This document shows positions 23,481 through 36,330 of a stretch of DNA of 60,000 nucleotides, piece by piece (the first letter of the stretch is position 1; each line of letters opens with the position of its first letter). The notes beneath the pieces were generated by a model. The model was not told the DNA's origin. It did not search any database and saw only the letters and a program-made list of their open reading frames with translations. The stretch is from assembly GCF_963678635.1 (NCBI RefSeq), contig NC_087069.1, positions 13,802,660-13,862,659 on the forward strand. Direction: 5' to 3'. The stretch is from Symsagittifera roscoffensis (lineage: Eukaryota; Xenacoelomorpha; Acoela; Convolutidae). A program made the translations under genes and the position numbers.

Positions 23481-23554
23481 AAAATCGGATCAGGACCAAG
23501 TTTGATAGTTGTTGCAATCCATTTCTGTATTTCAAACGTAGTAATTAAGAGCTA

Positions 23555-24833
23555 CAAACAAACATAAACTTTTTCAAACTTTACTTCCAAAAACTTAGCT
23601 AGATTAATTTTCATATGAGTTTGTTTTTTTTACATTCGAATAGAAACAAATTAGATAAATCAGTAGACGTCCCCTCTTCGCACGCTTTCACTCTACTTAA
23701 CAGCTGCAGAGTTTTATTTCATTCGAAAATGATCGTTCTCGATCTTTCAATTGTTTTTGAATCTAAAGCACATGCATTATCCATTAAACTATTAGAACTT
23801 GGTTTGATACAATTTTTTCACATTCAAAAATTAGATGCAACGCGATGCGATTGTTCATTCATCAGATGTGTTTTGCTTGTTCATTCTGGAATTGCGTTTT
23901 AGGAAGAGGTTTTTTACCTTGCTTTAAAACTTTTTCTCATGCGGCAACTAATTTATGATAAATATTAAGGATTTGGTTAATTTGTTGTTTTGATTGAAAA
24001 ATAATTTTGACTAGAGTAAAGTGTCATGGATAAAAAAGTTTTATTGTCTTTTAGCGGGATTACAGCCGTGGTTTTTTAATTGAGCGTAACTTCAACGAGA
24101 ATTAAAATAATTATATTGAGTATAATTCATCAAGAATTTTCACTCTCTGATTGACACAAATTGTGGAACAGAGGAAAGGAAACAGATACCTCTAGGATTC
24201 TTTTGATCGGAAGCAAAAAAAACACAAAAAAAACTGGGTGAATTGGATGTCAAAACTACAGAAAATATATTTGATTTTTGTTTCTAAATTTAATGACAGC
24301 TTACTACAGGTTGAAAAAACCACGGCTGTAATCCCGCTAAAAGACAATAAAATTTTATTATCCAGGACAATTCACTCTAGTCAAAATTACTTTTCAATCA
24401 AAACAATAAATTAACCAAACCCTTAATATTTATCATAAATTAGTTGCCGCATGAGAAAAAGTTTGAAAGCAAGGTTAAAAACCTCTTCCAAAAACGGAAT
24501 TCCAGAATGAACAAGCAAAAACACATCTGATGAATGAACAGTCGCAACGCGTTGCATCTGTTTTTTGAATGGTAAAAAAATATATCACATCAAGTCCAAA
24601 TAGTTTAGTGGATAATGCATGGGCTTTAGAATCAAAAACAATTGAAAGATCGAGAAAGATCATTTTCGAATGAAATAAAACTCTGCAGCTGTTAAGTAGA
24701 GTGAAAGCGTGCAAAGAGGGGACGTTTACTGATTTATCTAATTTGTCTCTACTCCAATTTTAAAAAAATAATTCATAGAAAACTTTATCTAGCTATGTTT
24801 TTGAAAGTTGAGTTTGAAAGAGTTTCTGTTTGT
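23555..24833. repeat. Palindrome P2a, ~1.28 kb, axis ~24195
   Basis: Block A in direct orientation (23555-24077), loop 24078-24313 (236 bp), and inverted A (24314-24833). Symmetry ends where the left side runs into block B and the right side into block C. This right-hand A copy therefore recombined with the outer A copy of another unit. Confidence 0.85.
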
Positions 24834-25830
24834 TTCGAATGAAATTGAAAAACTTTTGATGATTTGAACACTTGGCCAAAAAAGGAGGGATGGAACCCAG
24901 TACCGAGCCAAGGCTGTTCTGGAGTGGGGCGTGATGATGAAAAAAACAACCCTCCATCACCTTTAAAATCTCACACTTCAAGGACGCCAGAAACAACAAA
25001 AAATACAATCATTCGGAAAGTCATGTAAAAATAGGAAAATTGATACTCATGAATAGCTCAGTTACAAAAAAAGTTTTAAAAATTCTGATTGCCTCTCTAT
25101 TGAATCTAGTTACAATGCTTTTTACTTGTTCGAATTGATTTCAATGGTTTTGCGATTGAAGGCCTAAGGGAGGTTAAAGTTACCTTTCTTAAGCTGCGCT
25201 GCCGGATTGAGGGAAGAGAAAACGTTGAGAGCAGCATTCTAAAAGTGTGGGAGAAAATGGTTGGGTTTGGCGTTTCGAATTAGCTTTGACAAGCTATTAA
25301 CAAACTTCATTGTGAAGCAAAACATTTTCATGTTTTTTGGAAAGCACGGCATAAGTTCAGTGGGAGCCGGGTAAAAACTGACCAGTTCGAAAAGACCGTA
25401 TATAACTGATAAAATAAAATGAGTATATTTTGAAGGTGACATCACACAACCATAATTCAGCAAAATTACAAAACCAGAATGCACAACTCAAGATCATTCA
25501 CAATTTGATGTTTGCATCGTTGACAACGCGGTAGAGAAGGCAGAAACCTTCAAACTGTTTAGTATTTTCAAATATTCTATCAATGATTGGTGGCCAAAAG
25601 TTCTTTCTACTGTTTTTTTTTGCCAGATTAGAACCTTGTTTATTGGAGATTGTGAGGGTAAAGCTAAGTGCATGGCTTTTTTGTCCTCCAATGTTTGCAT
25701 GCAAGTAACAATTATTTTTGCGTGGTGTTAACCGGAGCCTGCTGTTGTTTGCTATCTTGTTTCACATTCTGAACAAAACTTTGGGCGTTGGAATGACCAT
25801 GGAAAACTTCGAGGATAAGATCATTGTTTA
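24834..25830 (-). pseudogene. MULE transposase remnant, minus strand (M2)
   Basis: Complete in block order on the minus strand: B (25830-25500), D (25500-25070) and C (25070-24834), between inverted A blocks at 24314-24833 and 25880-26400. The linker reads LPSQSPINKVLIWQK. DVTFK, with TTC for Phe, lies near 25435. The frame 25239-25484 (minus) holds the segment after YAL, up to the residues that in the family precede the second catalytic region. Stops interrupt every join. Confidence 0.6.
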
Positions 25831-27966
25831 ACAAAATCAGATCAGGACCAAATTTGATAGTTGTTGCATTCCATTTTTGTATTTCAAACGTAGTAATTAA
25901 GAGCTACAAAAAAACAGAAACTCTTTCAAACTTTACTCCCAAAAACTTAGCTAGATTAATTGTCATATGAGTTTTTATTTTACATTGGAGTAGAGACAAA
26001 TTAGATAAATCAGTAGACGTCCCCTCTTTGCACGCTTTCACTCTACTTAACAGCTGCAGAGTATTATTTCATTCGAAAATGATCTTTCTCGATCTTTCAA
26101 TTGTTTTCTAAAGCACATGCATTATCCACTAAACTATTAGGACTTGATGTGATACATTTTTTTCCCATTCAAAAAACAGATGCAACGCGTTGCGATTGTT
26201 CATTCATCAGATGTGTTTTTGCTTGTTCATTCTGGAATTCCGTTTTTGGAAGAGGATTTTTACCATGCTTTCAAGATTTTTCTCATGCGGCAACATAATT
26301 TATGATAAATTTTAAGGATTTGGTTAAATTATTGTTTTGATTGAAAAGTAATTTTGACTAGAGTAAATTGTCATGGATAATAAAGTTTTATTGTCTTTTA
26401 GCGGGATTACAGCCGTGGTTTTTTAATTGAGCGTAACTTCAACGAGAATTATTCAAATTAAATTGAGTATAATTCATAAAGAAATTTCACTCTCTGATTG
26501 ACACAAATTGTGGAACAGAGGAAATGAAACAGATACCTCCTCTAGTATTCACTTGATCGGAAGCAAAAAAAAAAACAAAAAAAAACTGGGTGAATTGGAT
26601 GTGAAAACTACAGAAAATATATTTGATTTTTGTTTTTAAATTTAAGGACAGCTTAATACAGGTTGAAAAAACCACGGCTGTAATCCCACTAAAAAACAAT
26701 AAAACTTTATTATCCATGACTATTTACTCTAGTCAAAATTACTTTTCAATCAAAACAATAAATTAACCAAACCCTTAATATTTATCATAAGTTAGTTGCC
26801 GCATGAGAAAAAGTTTGAAAGCAAGGTAAAAAACCTCTTCCAAAAACAGAATTCCAGAATGAACACGCAAAATTACATCTGAAAAATGAACAGTCGCAAC
26901 GCGTTGCATCTGTTTTTTGAATGGGAAAAAATTTTATCACATCAAGTCCTAATAGTTTAGTGGATAATGCATGTGCTTTAGAATCAAAAACAATTGAAAG
27001 ATCGAGAAAGATCATTTTCGAATGAAATAAAACTCTGCAGCTGTTAAGTAGAGTGAAAGCGTGCGAAGAGGGCACGTCTACTGATTTATCTAATTTGTCT
27101 CTACTCCAATGTAAAAAAAACAAACTCATATGTAAATAATCTAGCTAAGTTTTTAGAAGTAAAGTTTGAAAGAGTTTCTGTTTGTTTGCAGCTCCTAATT
27201 ACTACGTTTGAAATACAGAAATGAAATGCAACAACTATCAAACTTGGTCCTGATCTGATTTTGTTAAACAATGATCACATCCTCGAAATTTTCCATGGTC
27301 ATTCCAACGCCCAAAGTTTTGTTCAGAATGTGAAACACGATAGCAAACTCCAGCAGGCTCCGGTTAACACCACGCAAAAATAATTGAAATTTCCATGCAA
27401 ACATTGGAGGACAAAAAAGCCATGCACCTGGCTTTACTCTCACAATCTCCAATAAATAGGGTTCTAAACTGGCAAAAAAAACAGTAGAAAGAACTTTTGG
27501 CCACCAATCATTGATAGAGTATTTGAAAATACGAAACAATTTGAACATTTCTGCCTTCTCTACGGCGTTGTCAACGATGCAAACATCAAAATGAGAAAGA
27601 TCTTGAGTTGTGCATTATGGTTTTGCAATTTTGCTGAATTATGGTTGTGTGATGTCACTTTTAAAGTATACTTAATTTATTTTATCAGTTATATACGGTC
27701 TATTTTGAACTGGTCAGTTTTTAGCCGGCTCCCACTGAGTTTTGCCTTGCTTTCCAAAAAACGTGAAACTGTTTTGCTTCACAATAAAGTTTGCTAATAG
27801 CTTGTCAAAGCTAATTCAAAACGCCAAACCCAACCATTTTCTCCCACATTTTTAGAGTGCTGCTCTCAACGTTTTCTCTCCCCTCAATCCGGCAGCGCAG
27901 GTTAAGAAAGGTTACTTTAACCTCCCTTAGGCCTTCAATCGTAAAACCATTGAAATCAATTCGAAC
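25128..27966. repeat. Palindrome P2b, ~2.84 kb, axis ~26548
   Basis: Arms 25128-26424 and 26666-27966 around the loop 26425-26665. Paired positions sum to about 53,095 (for example 25155-25175 with 27922-27940). The right arm ends exactly where X3 begins ('ttcgaac' then 'cagtaagtgaataagcatg'). Confidence 0.9.
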
Positions 27967-27967
27967 C
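27240..27967 (+). pseudogene. MULE transposase remnant, plus strand (right arm of P2b)
   Basis: Mirror copy of M2. It includes HILEIFHGHSNAQSFVQNVK near 27278-27335, the linker (27400-27590) and the catalytic-start strand in 27591-27797 (LWLCDVTFK, then LPLSFALLSKKRETVLL). It is cut at 27967 by the junction with X3, so the 3' block C is missing. Confidence 0.6.
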
Positions 27968-29999
27968 AGTAAGTGAATAAGCATGCCACGAAAAAAAATA
28001 ACCTAAAACAGGAAAAAAAAAAGAGAACACAAGAGCCAAATAATTTAAAGGAAACTTACTCAGACCAAAACAGTGGACCCAAGAAAAAGGAACCCTCGAC
28101 AAATCACGAATGAGAAATGACTACATCATTTAAAGTAGCATCACCACCAGCTCTGTAATTTATAAAAAAAGTCCAAGGTGAGAAAAAATCCAACAAAACT
28201 TCAAACAAGTTCTGACTTATTTAAGGGATCACGCAAATTAATTCAGAAACAAGGATAAAAAGACGCTAAGACAAATCTTTTAAAAATGTTCTAGCAAAAC
28301 GTTCATATTCATGACCTGCTTCAAGTAAATCTTTAGTCGAGGTAAATTCATTTGTTCGGTTAAAAAAACTTTACGAAATGGCTCCTTTTTGATCTACATG
28401 GACTAAAAAACGCAGCCACTGATATGAAGTTTCTTAGAAGCAGACGATTCAACTAGAAAACACAAATCCAACTAAAACTGGAATTCGATTCTATTTTGAA
28501 AAAAAAATCAACAGTGCATCCAATTGATTTCAATTTAAGGTGATGGCTTAACCAGTTCGCATAAATTGTTTCTTTTGAAGCAAATTTGTGAAGCAAAGAA
28601 AACTTGGGCAAAACAAGCGTTTTGTATAGCTTGCAATGCTTTAAAAAAGCAAACTTTTCAAGAAATTTTAAAGGTAATTTGAAGTAATTAGCTGACCAAG
28701 CAATGAACCTTCGATTTTAAATTAAATTTACTTAACTAAATTGGCATGCTTGGAGATCAGTTTCAATTAAGCAAAGTGTTAAATTTTTTGGTTTGATTGG
28801 ATTAGGAAATTTTTGGTCGAAAAGAAGCCGACATTTTTTTGAAGCGAGCTATCAACCTATAGATTTTGTGAATATATAAAGTTACTTCGATAACAAACTA
28901 GGGTTCCCAATATTTAAAAAAATTTTAATGTAAGAGTTTTAACTCGTGTTTAAAAGCCTCTGAAATATCGGAAAACTGAAATAATTTTACTCTTTTTATA
29001 GCTCATTCATTGGTTTGCAAATGTTAAAGATTTTTGAGGCAAATTATTCAAACAACCTTTTTGAAACAATTTAAATTGTTATGAGGACAAAATTGAATTG
29101 TTGAAGTCAAGCAATTCGTCCATGAAACTAAATTTTTGTGATTAAATGGATAAATTAGTGGAATATTGCAGTTTTTTTTTGAAGCAATAGTTTCGAGCGA
29201 TTACAATTTGAAAAACTTCAATTCAACATTATAGCTTCAACTGAGTTGATTTTCTATTTTTGTAGTGAAAAAAACTTCGACACATGTTAAGCATTTTTTA
29301 GGTCACTAACTGGTTCGCAAACAATTGACTTGTTGCAAGCTTTAAAAATAAATTTAAAAAAATTCAATTACATAAAATCGTCGGATTATATATCTTGGCA
29401 AGTTCAAGCTTCTTCACCGTAATGATTTTAAGGTTGAAATACGCCCTATCTGGCCAAGTTTGAAATATCTTTTAGGCTAATACTGAGCAAAAAAAAACAG
29501 AATCGATCCAGTTGTATCCGTTTGAACAAAAAAAGATTTGACTTTTTTGAATTGTTTTGAGATTTAAAACTTTTCTAGAAAAAAGCTCCATCATGTAATA
29601 GCCCCATTTCATTACCTGAAAATTGATATATTCTTTCCAATTTTGTCAAAAATTTGGTTGGAGTCTCAAACAACCGCTAGTAATGAGCATTTAAATATAA
29701 TTCAGGAAACGAAAAGACATTGCTCGATCATTTTCATTAAATAATTTGCTCAGCTTACTTGATAATTTAATTGACATCATCGATGCAAAAACCTGAAATA
29801 TTTGAGGTTTTTTCTGGAATGCGGAATCATGCGCATTTTTTGGGACCACTGAATTGCATTTAAAACCAATTTCCCTGCTCATTATCTGTCGAGAAACTAT
29901 AAAAGAACACTGTGAGTTTTTTAATATCAGGAGAGTTATAATTAGCTTGAGGCTAAGTTCAGAAAAAACAACAATGACCCTGAACATAATGAAAACCTT
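27968..29999 (+). repeat. Block X, third copy (X3)
   Basis: Follows X1 from about 12830 to 14780. Its right end differs: after 'ttccctgctcatta' it goes to 'tctgtcgagaaac' and then the GC-rich repeat. In X1 the corresponding point joins an A block. The part from about 29226 is mirrored at 36340-36726. Confidence 0.85.
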
Positions 30000-30002
30000 G
30001 AG

Positions 30003-30860
30003 TTGAAATTTATCCTGCTTTGCCCTAAGCTTACCTGCCTTGCCCTTCCTTCCGCTGCACAGACACAAAGCAGATCAGTTTTGCGGTGCCTTGTCCTGTT
30101 TTGCACTGATATGCCTTGTTTCTGGTTGCTCCTCTTTTTAGTCCTTGCTGTGCTCTGCCTTGCCTTGCGCTGCTCTGACTTTTTTCCGCTGCACTGCCCT
30201 GCGTTCCGCTACCCTGACTTGACTTATCCTACCCTGTTTTTTCATAAGCTGCATTGTTTTACTTTCCTCGTTGCATTGCCCTGCCATGTCCCTTCTTCGG
30301 CTTCCCTGCGCTGCCTTCTCTGACCACCCGCTGCCTTGTTCATTTCTGCTGGCACTTCAAAGCATTGCCTTGCGCTACCTTGCCCTTTCCTGCGTTGCCC
30401 TGACGAACTGCGCTGTGCTGAGTTGCGTTTGCTTGCCTTGCCTCGCTCTGCCTTTCTCGTTTTGTGCTGTTCAGTCTTGCCGTGTGCTGCCCTTTTTTGT
30501 TTTGCGCTGTTCAGCTTTGCTTTGCGCTGCCCTCTCATGCATCCATTTGCATTAACTTGCCCCTATGTAAGCTGTCCTGCACTGCTTTGCCTGACATTAC
30601 CACAACTTCCACTGCCCTAACGTGCTTTGCGCTACCGTACGTTGTTGGCGCTGCCCTGTCCTGCCATCCTCCTCCTTGCCTTGCGCTATCCTGCCAACTT
30701 GTCTAGCGCTGTCCTCCCTGCCTACCCCTTTTTGTTTGCTTTGTGCTGCCTTTTTTGTCGTGCTTTCCTTGCCTTGACTTTTGCTGCCCTGTCTTTCCTT
30801 ACGCAGCTGTGTCTCTCCTTGCTTGCATTGCGCCGCAAGGCGCTGCCCTACGCCTAAAAT
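30003..30860 (+). repeat. GC-rich, strand-skewed degenerate repeat (left copy)
   Basis: About 850 bp built from variants of TGCCTTGC, CTGCCCTG and GCGCTGC, with very few A on the plus strand. It stands out sharply from its AT-rich surroundings. All frames on the plus strand yield Leu/Cys/Pro/Ala/Phe-rich ORFs of up to about 100 codons. They mirror the repeat and are not genes. Confidence 0.9.
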
Positions 30861-31600
30861 TTAATAACAGTTTGCCTTGACAATTGACTTTGACCTTTAA
30901 AAGATCGCTTGATTTTGAAATGCAATTGTGATAACCCCAACGGATTTCCTAAGCCTTATGAGTGGTAACCTAATACATATAGCGCCAATGGAAACTTAAA
31001 AAGACTTTTTGAAAAAATTTAGAATTAATGTCATCGAAGATTCTGTTGGTCTTCAAACAAAAGATAGAAAGGGCGTTACAAAAAAAATTGTTTTTTCTTG
31101 CTTGATTTTTTTCTGGTTCTATAATTTTCAAATAGTATAGCATCACATTTGGAAGTTGTTTCTATCCTTGAAATTCAGCATACTTTCAACGAAAGTTAAA
31201 CAAACTTTATTGAGTATAATTCATCAAGAAATTTCACTCCATGATTGACAAAAGTTGTGGAACAGAGGAAATGAAACAGATGATTCTAGAATTCACCTGA
31301 TCGAAAGCAAAAAAAACACTAAAAAACTGGGTGAATTGGATGTGAAAACTACTGAAAAAATTTTTGATTTTCGTTTCTAATTTTAAAGACAGCTTAAGAC
31401 AGCTTAAGTCCTAATAATTTTATGGATATTGCATGTGCTTTAGATTCAGTAACAATTGAAAGATCGAGAAAGATTATTTTCGAATATAACAAAACTCTGC
31501 AGCTGTAAAGTAGAGTGAAAGCGTGCGTAGCGAGGACGTCTACTGATTTATCTAATTTGTCTTTACTCCAATTTTAAAAAAATAAATTCGTATAAAAATT
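30861..31600 (-). repeat. Inverted E' block and truncated inverted A block
   Basis: Inverted E' (30861-31400) pairs with 34990-35620. A short duplication 'gacagcttaa' occurs twice at about 31387-31407, and A resumes directly at 'gtcctaataatt', so the E' to A transition lost roughly the outer 200 bp of A that other copies have. Confidence 0.75.
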
Positions 31601-32656
31601 TATCTAGCTAAGTTTTTGAAAGTAAAGTTTGAAAGAGTTTCTGTTTGTTTCGAATGAAATTGAAAAACTTTTGATGATTTGAACACTCGGCCAAAAAAAG
31701 AGGGATAGAACCCAGTACCGAGCCAAGGCTGTTCTGGAGTGGGGCGTGGGGCGTAATGATGGAAAAAGACAAGCCTCCATCACTTTTTAAACTCTCACTT
31801 TTCAAGGACGCCGGAAAAAACAAAAAACACACTCATTCGGAAAGTCATGTAAAAATAGGAAAGTTGATACTCATGAATAGCTCACTTACGAAAAAAGTTT
31901 AAAAAAATTCTGATTGCCTCTCTATTGAATCTAGTTACAATGCTTTTTACTTGTTCGAATTGATTTCAATGGTTTTGCGATTGAAGGCCTAAGGGAGGTT
32001 AAAGTAGTCTTTCTTAAGCTGCGCTGCCGGATTGAGGGAAGAAAAAACGTTGAGAGCAGCACTCTAAAAGTGTGGGAGAAAATGGTTGGGTTTGGCGTTT
32101 CGAATTAGCTTTGACAAGCTATTAACAAACTTTATTGTGAAGCAAAAACAGTTTCACGTTTTTTGGAAAGCAAGGCATAAGTTCAGTGGGAGCCGGGTAA
32201 AAACTGACCAGATCAAAAAAGACCGTAAATAACTGATAAAATAAATTGAGTATATTTTAAAGGTGACATCACACAACCATAATTCAGCAAAATTACAAAA
32301 CCATAATGCACAACTCAAGATCATTCACATTTTGATGGTTGCATCGTTGACAACGCGGTAGAGAAGGCAGAAACCTTCAAACTGTTTCGTATTTTCAAAT
32401 ATTCTATCAATGATTGGTGGCCGAAAATTTTTTCTACCGTTTTTTTGCCAGTTTAGAACCTTGTTTATTGGAGATTGTGAGGGTAAAGCTAAGTGCATGG
32501 CTTTTTTGTCCTCCAAGGTTTGCATGCAAGTTACAATTATTTTTGCGTGGTATTAACCGGAGCCTGCTGGTGTTTGCTATCTTGTTTCACATTCTGAACA
32601 AAACTTTGGGCGTTGGAATGACCATGAAAAACTTCGAGGATGTGATCATTGTTTAA
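31601..32656 (-). pseudogene. MULE transposase remnant, minus strand (M3)
   Basis: All blocks B (32656-32330), D (32330-31900) and C (31860-31610) are on the minus strand, between an inverted A block (31410-31600) and a direct A block (32700-33120). The linker ORF 32325-32525 reads LPSQSPINKVLNWQ and ends EGFCLLYR. The catalytic-start strand lies near 32260. A 7-bp duplication 'ggggcgt' at 31741-31755 is specific to this copy. Not translatable as one frame. Confidence 0.6.
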
Positions 32657-32699
32657 CAAAATTGGATCAGGACCAAGTTTGATAGTTGTTGCAATCCAT

Positions 32700-33960
32700 T
32701 TCTGTATTTCAAACGTAGTAATTAAGAGCTACAAACAAACAGAAACTCTTTCAAACTTTACTTCCAAAAACTTAGCTAGATTAATTTTCATATGAGTTTG
32801 TTTTTTTTACATTCGAGTAGAGACAAATTAGATAAATCAGTAGACGTCCCCTCTTCGCACGCTTTCACTCTACTTAACAGCTGCAGAGTTTTATTTCATT
32901 CGAAAATGATCGTTCTCGATCTTTCAATTGTTTTTGAATCTAAAGCACATGCATTATCCATTAAACTATTAGGACTTGGTTTGATACAATTTTTTCACAT
33001 TCAAAAATCAGATGCAACGCGTTGCGATTGTTCATTCATCAGATGTGTTTTTGCTTGTTCATTCTGGAATTCCGTTTTTGGAAGAGGTTTTTTACCTTGC
33101 TTTTAAACTTTTTCTCATGCGGCAATTAATTTATGATAAATATTAAGGATTTGGTTAATTTGTTGTTTTGATTGAAAAGTAATTTTGACTAGAGTAAAGT
33201 GTCATGGATAAAAAAGTTTTATTGTCTTTTAGCGGGATTACAGCCGTGGGTTTTCAATTGAGCGTAACTTCAACGAAAATTAAACAAATTATATTGAGTA
33301 TAATTCATCAAGAATTTTCACTCGCTGATTGACACAAATTATGGAACAGAGGAAATGAAACGGATAACTCTAGGATTCACTTGATCGGAAGCAAAAAAAA
33401 AAACAAAAAAAACTGTGTGAATTGGATGTGAAAACTACAGAAAATTTATTTGATTTTTGTTTCTAAATTTAAGGACAGCTTAATAAAGGTTGAAGAAACC
33501 ACGGCTGTAATCCCACTGAAAGACGATAAAAATTTATTATCCATGACAATTTACTCTAGTCAAAATTGTTTTTCAATCAAAACAATAAATTAACCAAATC
33601 CTTAATATTTATCATAAATTAGTTGCCGCATGAGAAAAAGTTTGAAAGCAAGGTAAAAAACCTCTTCCAAAAACAGAATTCCAGAATCAACAAGCGTAAA
33701 CACATCTGATGAATGAACAGTCGCAACTCGTTGCATCTGTTTTTTGAATGGGAAAAAATTGTGTCACATCAAGTCTTAATAGTTTTGTGGATAAAGCATG
33801 TGCCGTAGAATCAAAAACAATCGAAAGATCGAGAAAGATCATTTTCGAATGAAATATAACTCTGCGGCTGTTAAGTAGAGTGAAAGCGTGCGAAGAGGGG
33901 ACGTCTACTCATTTATCTTATTTGTCTCTACTCCAATGTAAAAAACAAACTCATATGAAA
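32700..33960. repeat. Inner A blocks and loop of palindrome P3
   Basis: A (32700-33254), the conserved loop (33255-33491) and inverted A (33492-33960). The ORF 32792-33106 and its counterparts in other A copies are not treated as coding because start, frame and stops vary among copies. Confidence 0.8.
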
Positions 33961-34009
33961 ATTAATGTAGCTAAGTTTTTGGAAGTAAAGTTTGAAAGAG
34001 TTTCTGTTT

Positions 34010-34522
34010 GTTTGTAGCGCTTAATTACTACGTTTGAAATACAGAAATGGAATGCAACAACTATCAAACTTGGTCCTGATCTGATTTTGTTAAACAATGA
34101 TCACAACCTCGAAGTTTTCCATGGTCATTCCAACGCCCAAAATTTTGTTCAGAATGTGAAACAAGATAGTAAACTCCAGCAGGCTCCGGTTAACACCACG
34201 CAAAAATAATTCTAACTTGCATGCAAACCCTGGAGGACAAAAAAGCCATGCACTTAGCTTACCTTCACAATCTCCAATAAACAGGGTTCTAAACTGGCAA
34301 AAAAAACAGTAGAAAGAACTTTTGGCCACCAATCATTGATAGAAAATTTGAAAATACGAAAGAATATGAACGTTTCTGCCTTCTCTACGGCGTTGTCAAC
34401 GATGCAAACATCAAAAAGTGAATGATGTTGAGTTATGCATTATGGTTTTGCAACTTTGCTGAATTATGGTTGTGTGATGTCACCTTTAAAGTATACTCAA
34501 TTTATTTTATCAGTTACATACA
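34010..34522 (+). pseudogene. Internally deleted MULE remnant, plus strand
   Basis: Block B (34010-34400) and the start of block D, including LWLCDVTFK at about 34463-34490, are present. At 34522 it jumps into the last ~70 bp of block C. The remaining catalytic region is deleted. Confidence 0.6.
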
Positions 34523-35620
34523 GTTACAAGTGTTCAAATCATCAAAAATTTTTCAATTTCATTCGAAACAAACAGAAACTCTTTCAAACTCTACTTTTAA
34601 AAACTTAGCTAGATAAAATTTTCTATGAATTTTTTTTTAAATTGGAGTAGAGACAAATTAGATAAATCAGTAGACGTCCCCTCTTTGCACGCTTTCACTC
34701 TACTTAACAGCTGCAGAGTTTTTTTTTCATTCGAAAATGATCTTTCTCGTTCTTTCAATTGTTTTTGATTCTAAAGCACATGCATTATCCACTAAACTAT
34801 TAGGACTTGATGTGATAAATTTTTTCCCATTCAAAAAACAGATGCAACGCGTTGCGACTGTTCATTCATCAGATGTGTTTTTGCTTGTTCATTCTAGAAT
34901 TCTAGAATTCCATTTTTGGAAGAGGTTTTTACCTTGCTTTTAAACTTTTCTCATGACACAACTAAATTATGATTTGGTTAATTCATTGTTTTGATTGAAA
35001 GGTAATTTTGACTAGAGTAAATTGTCTTGGATAAAAAAAACTTTTATTGTCTTTTAGCGGGATTACAGCCGTGGTTCTTTCAACCTGTATTAAGCTGTCT
35101 TTAAAATTAGAAACGAAAATCAAATATATTTTCACTAGTTTTCACATCCAATTCACCCAGTTTTTTAGTGTTTTTTTTCTTCCCATCAGGTGAATTTTAG
35201 AGGTATCTATTTCATTTCCTCTGTTCCATAATTTTGGTCAATCATGGAGTAAAATTTCTTGATGAATTATACTCAATAAAGTTCGCTGAAAGTATGCTGA
35301 ATTTCAGGGATAGAAACAACTTCCAAAAGTGATGCTATATTATTTGAAAATCATAGAACCAGAAAAATCAAGCAATAAAACAGTTTTTTCATTATAACGC
35401 CCTTTCTAACTATTTTCTGACAATTTCATCTGAAGAGCAACAGAATCTTCGATGAAATTCACTCTAAACCTTTTCAAAGGTAGTTTTCATTTCCTATGGG
35501 CGCTATATATATTAGGTGACCACTCATAGCGCTTAACAAATCAATTTGGGTAAAGACAAATGCGTTTCAAAATCAAGCTAGCTTTTAAAGGTCAAAATCA
35601 ATTGTCTAGACAGATTGTTA
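34523..35620 (+). repeat. End of block C, outer A block and full E' block
   Basis: A (34600-34980) then E' (34990-35480), then a segment with 'gcgctatatatattaggtgaccactcat' sequence, split by a few changes, that pairs with 30930-31060. This is the most complete E' to GC-repeat transition in the window. Confidence 0.8.
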
Positions 35621-36330
35621 AGAGTTTTTAGGCGTAGGGCAGCGTCTTGCAGCGAAAGGCAAAAAGAGACAGGGCTGCGTAAGGAAAGACAGGGCAGCAA
35701 AAGCCAAGGCAAGGAGAGCAGGACAAAAAAGGCAGCAAAGGCAAAAAGTCGTGGTAGCGCCAGGCAAGGCAGTGCATGTCAGCTTAAGTAGGGACAAGGC
35801 AGCGCAAGTGGATGCATGACAGGGCGGCGTTAAGCAAAGCTGAACAGCGCGAAACAAAAAAAGGCAGCGCACGGCAAGACTGAACAGCACAAAACGAGGA
35901 AAAGCAGAGCGAGGCAATTTAGCGCAGCGCAGCGCAGTTCGGCAGGGCAACGCAGGAAAGGCCAAGGCAGCGCAAGGCAATGCATTGAAGTGCAAGCAGA
36001 GATGAGCAATGCAGCGGTAGGCCAGAGAAGGTAGCGCAGGGAAGCCGAAGAAGGGACATGGCAGGGCAAGGCAAGGCAAGGAGGAAGATAAAACAATGCA
36101 GCGTATGGCAAAACAGGGTAGGATAAGGCAAGTCAGTGTAGCGGATCGCAGGGCAGCGCAGCATTAGAAATCAGGGCAGTGCAAGGCAGAGCACAGCAAG
36201 GAATAAAAAGAGGAGCAACGAGAAACAAGGCACATCAGTGCAAAACAAGACAAGGCACAGAAAAACTGATCTGCGTTGTGTCTGAGCAGTGAAAGGAAGG
36301 GCAATGCAGGTAAGCTTAGGGCAAAGCAGG
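35621..36330 (-). repeat. GC-rich degenerate repeat (right, inverted copy)
   Basis: Inverted counterpart of 30003-30860, about 150 bp shorter. The plus strand now reads GCAAGGCAG, GCAGGGCA and GCGCAGCGCAG variants with very few T. Both copies end at equivalent flanking sequence ('gcgtagggcag' / 'ctacgcctaaaa'). Confidence 0.9.

Noticed and set aside
30003-30857. Leu/Cys/Pro/Ala-rich ORFs (and their mirror at 35618-36164)
   Set aside because: All three plus-strand frames (or minus-strand in the mirror copy) are open because the DNA is a skewed degenerate repeat. They are not proteins.
14855-33106. Repeated ORFs of up to 114 codons in the A blocks on both strands
   Set aside because: They start at non-ATG codons or at variable sites, frames and stops differ among copies, and the block behaves as an inverted flank of the element. 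Similarity among them is due to DNA duplication.
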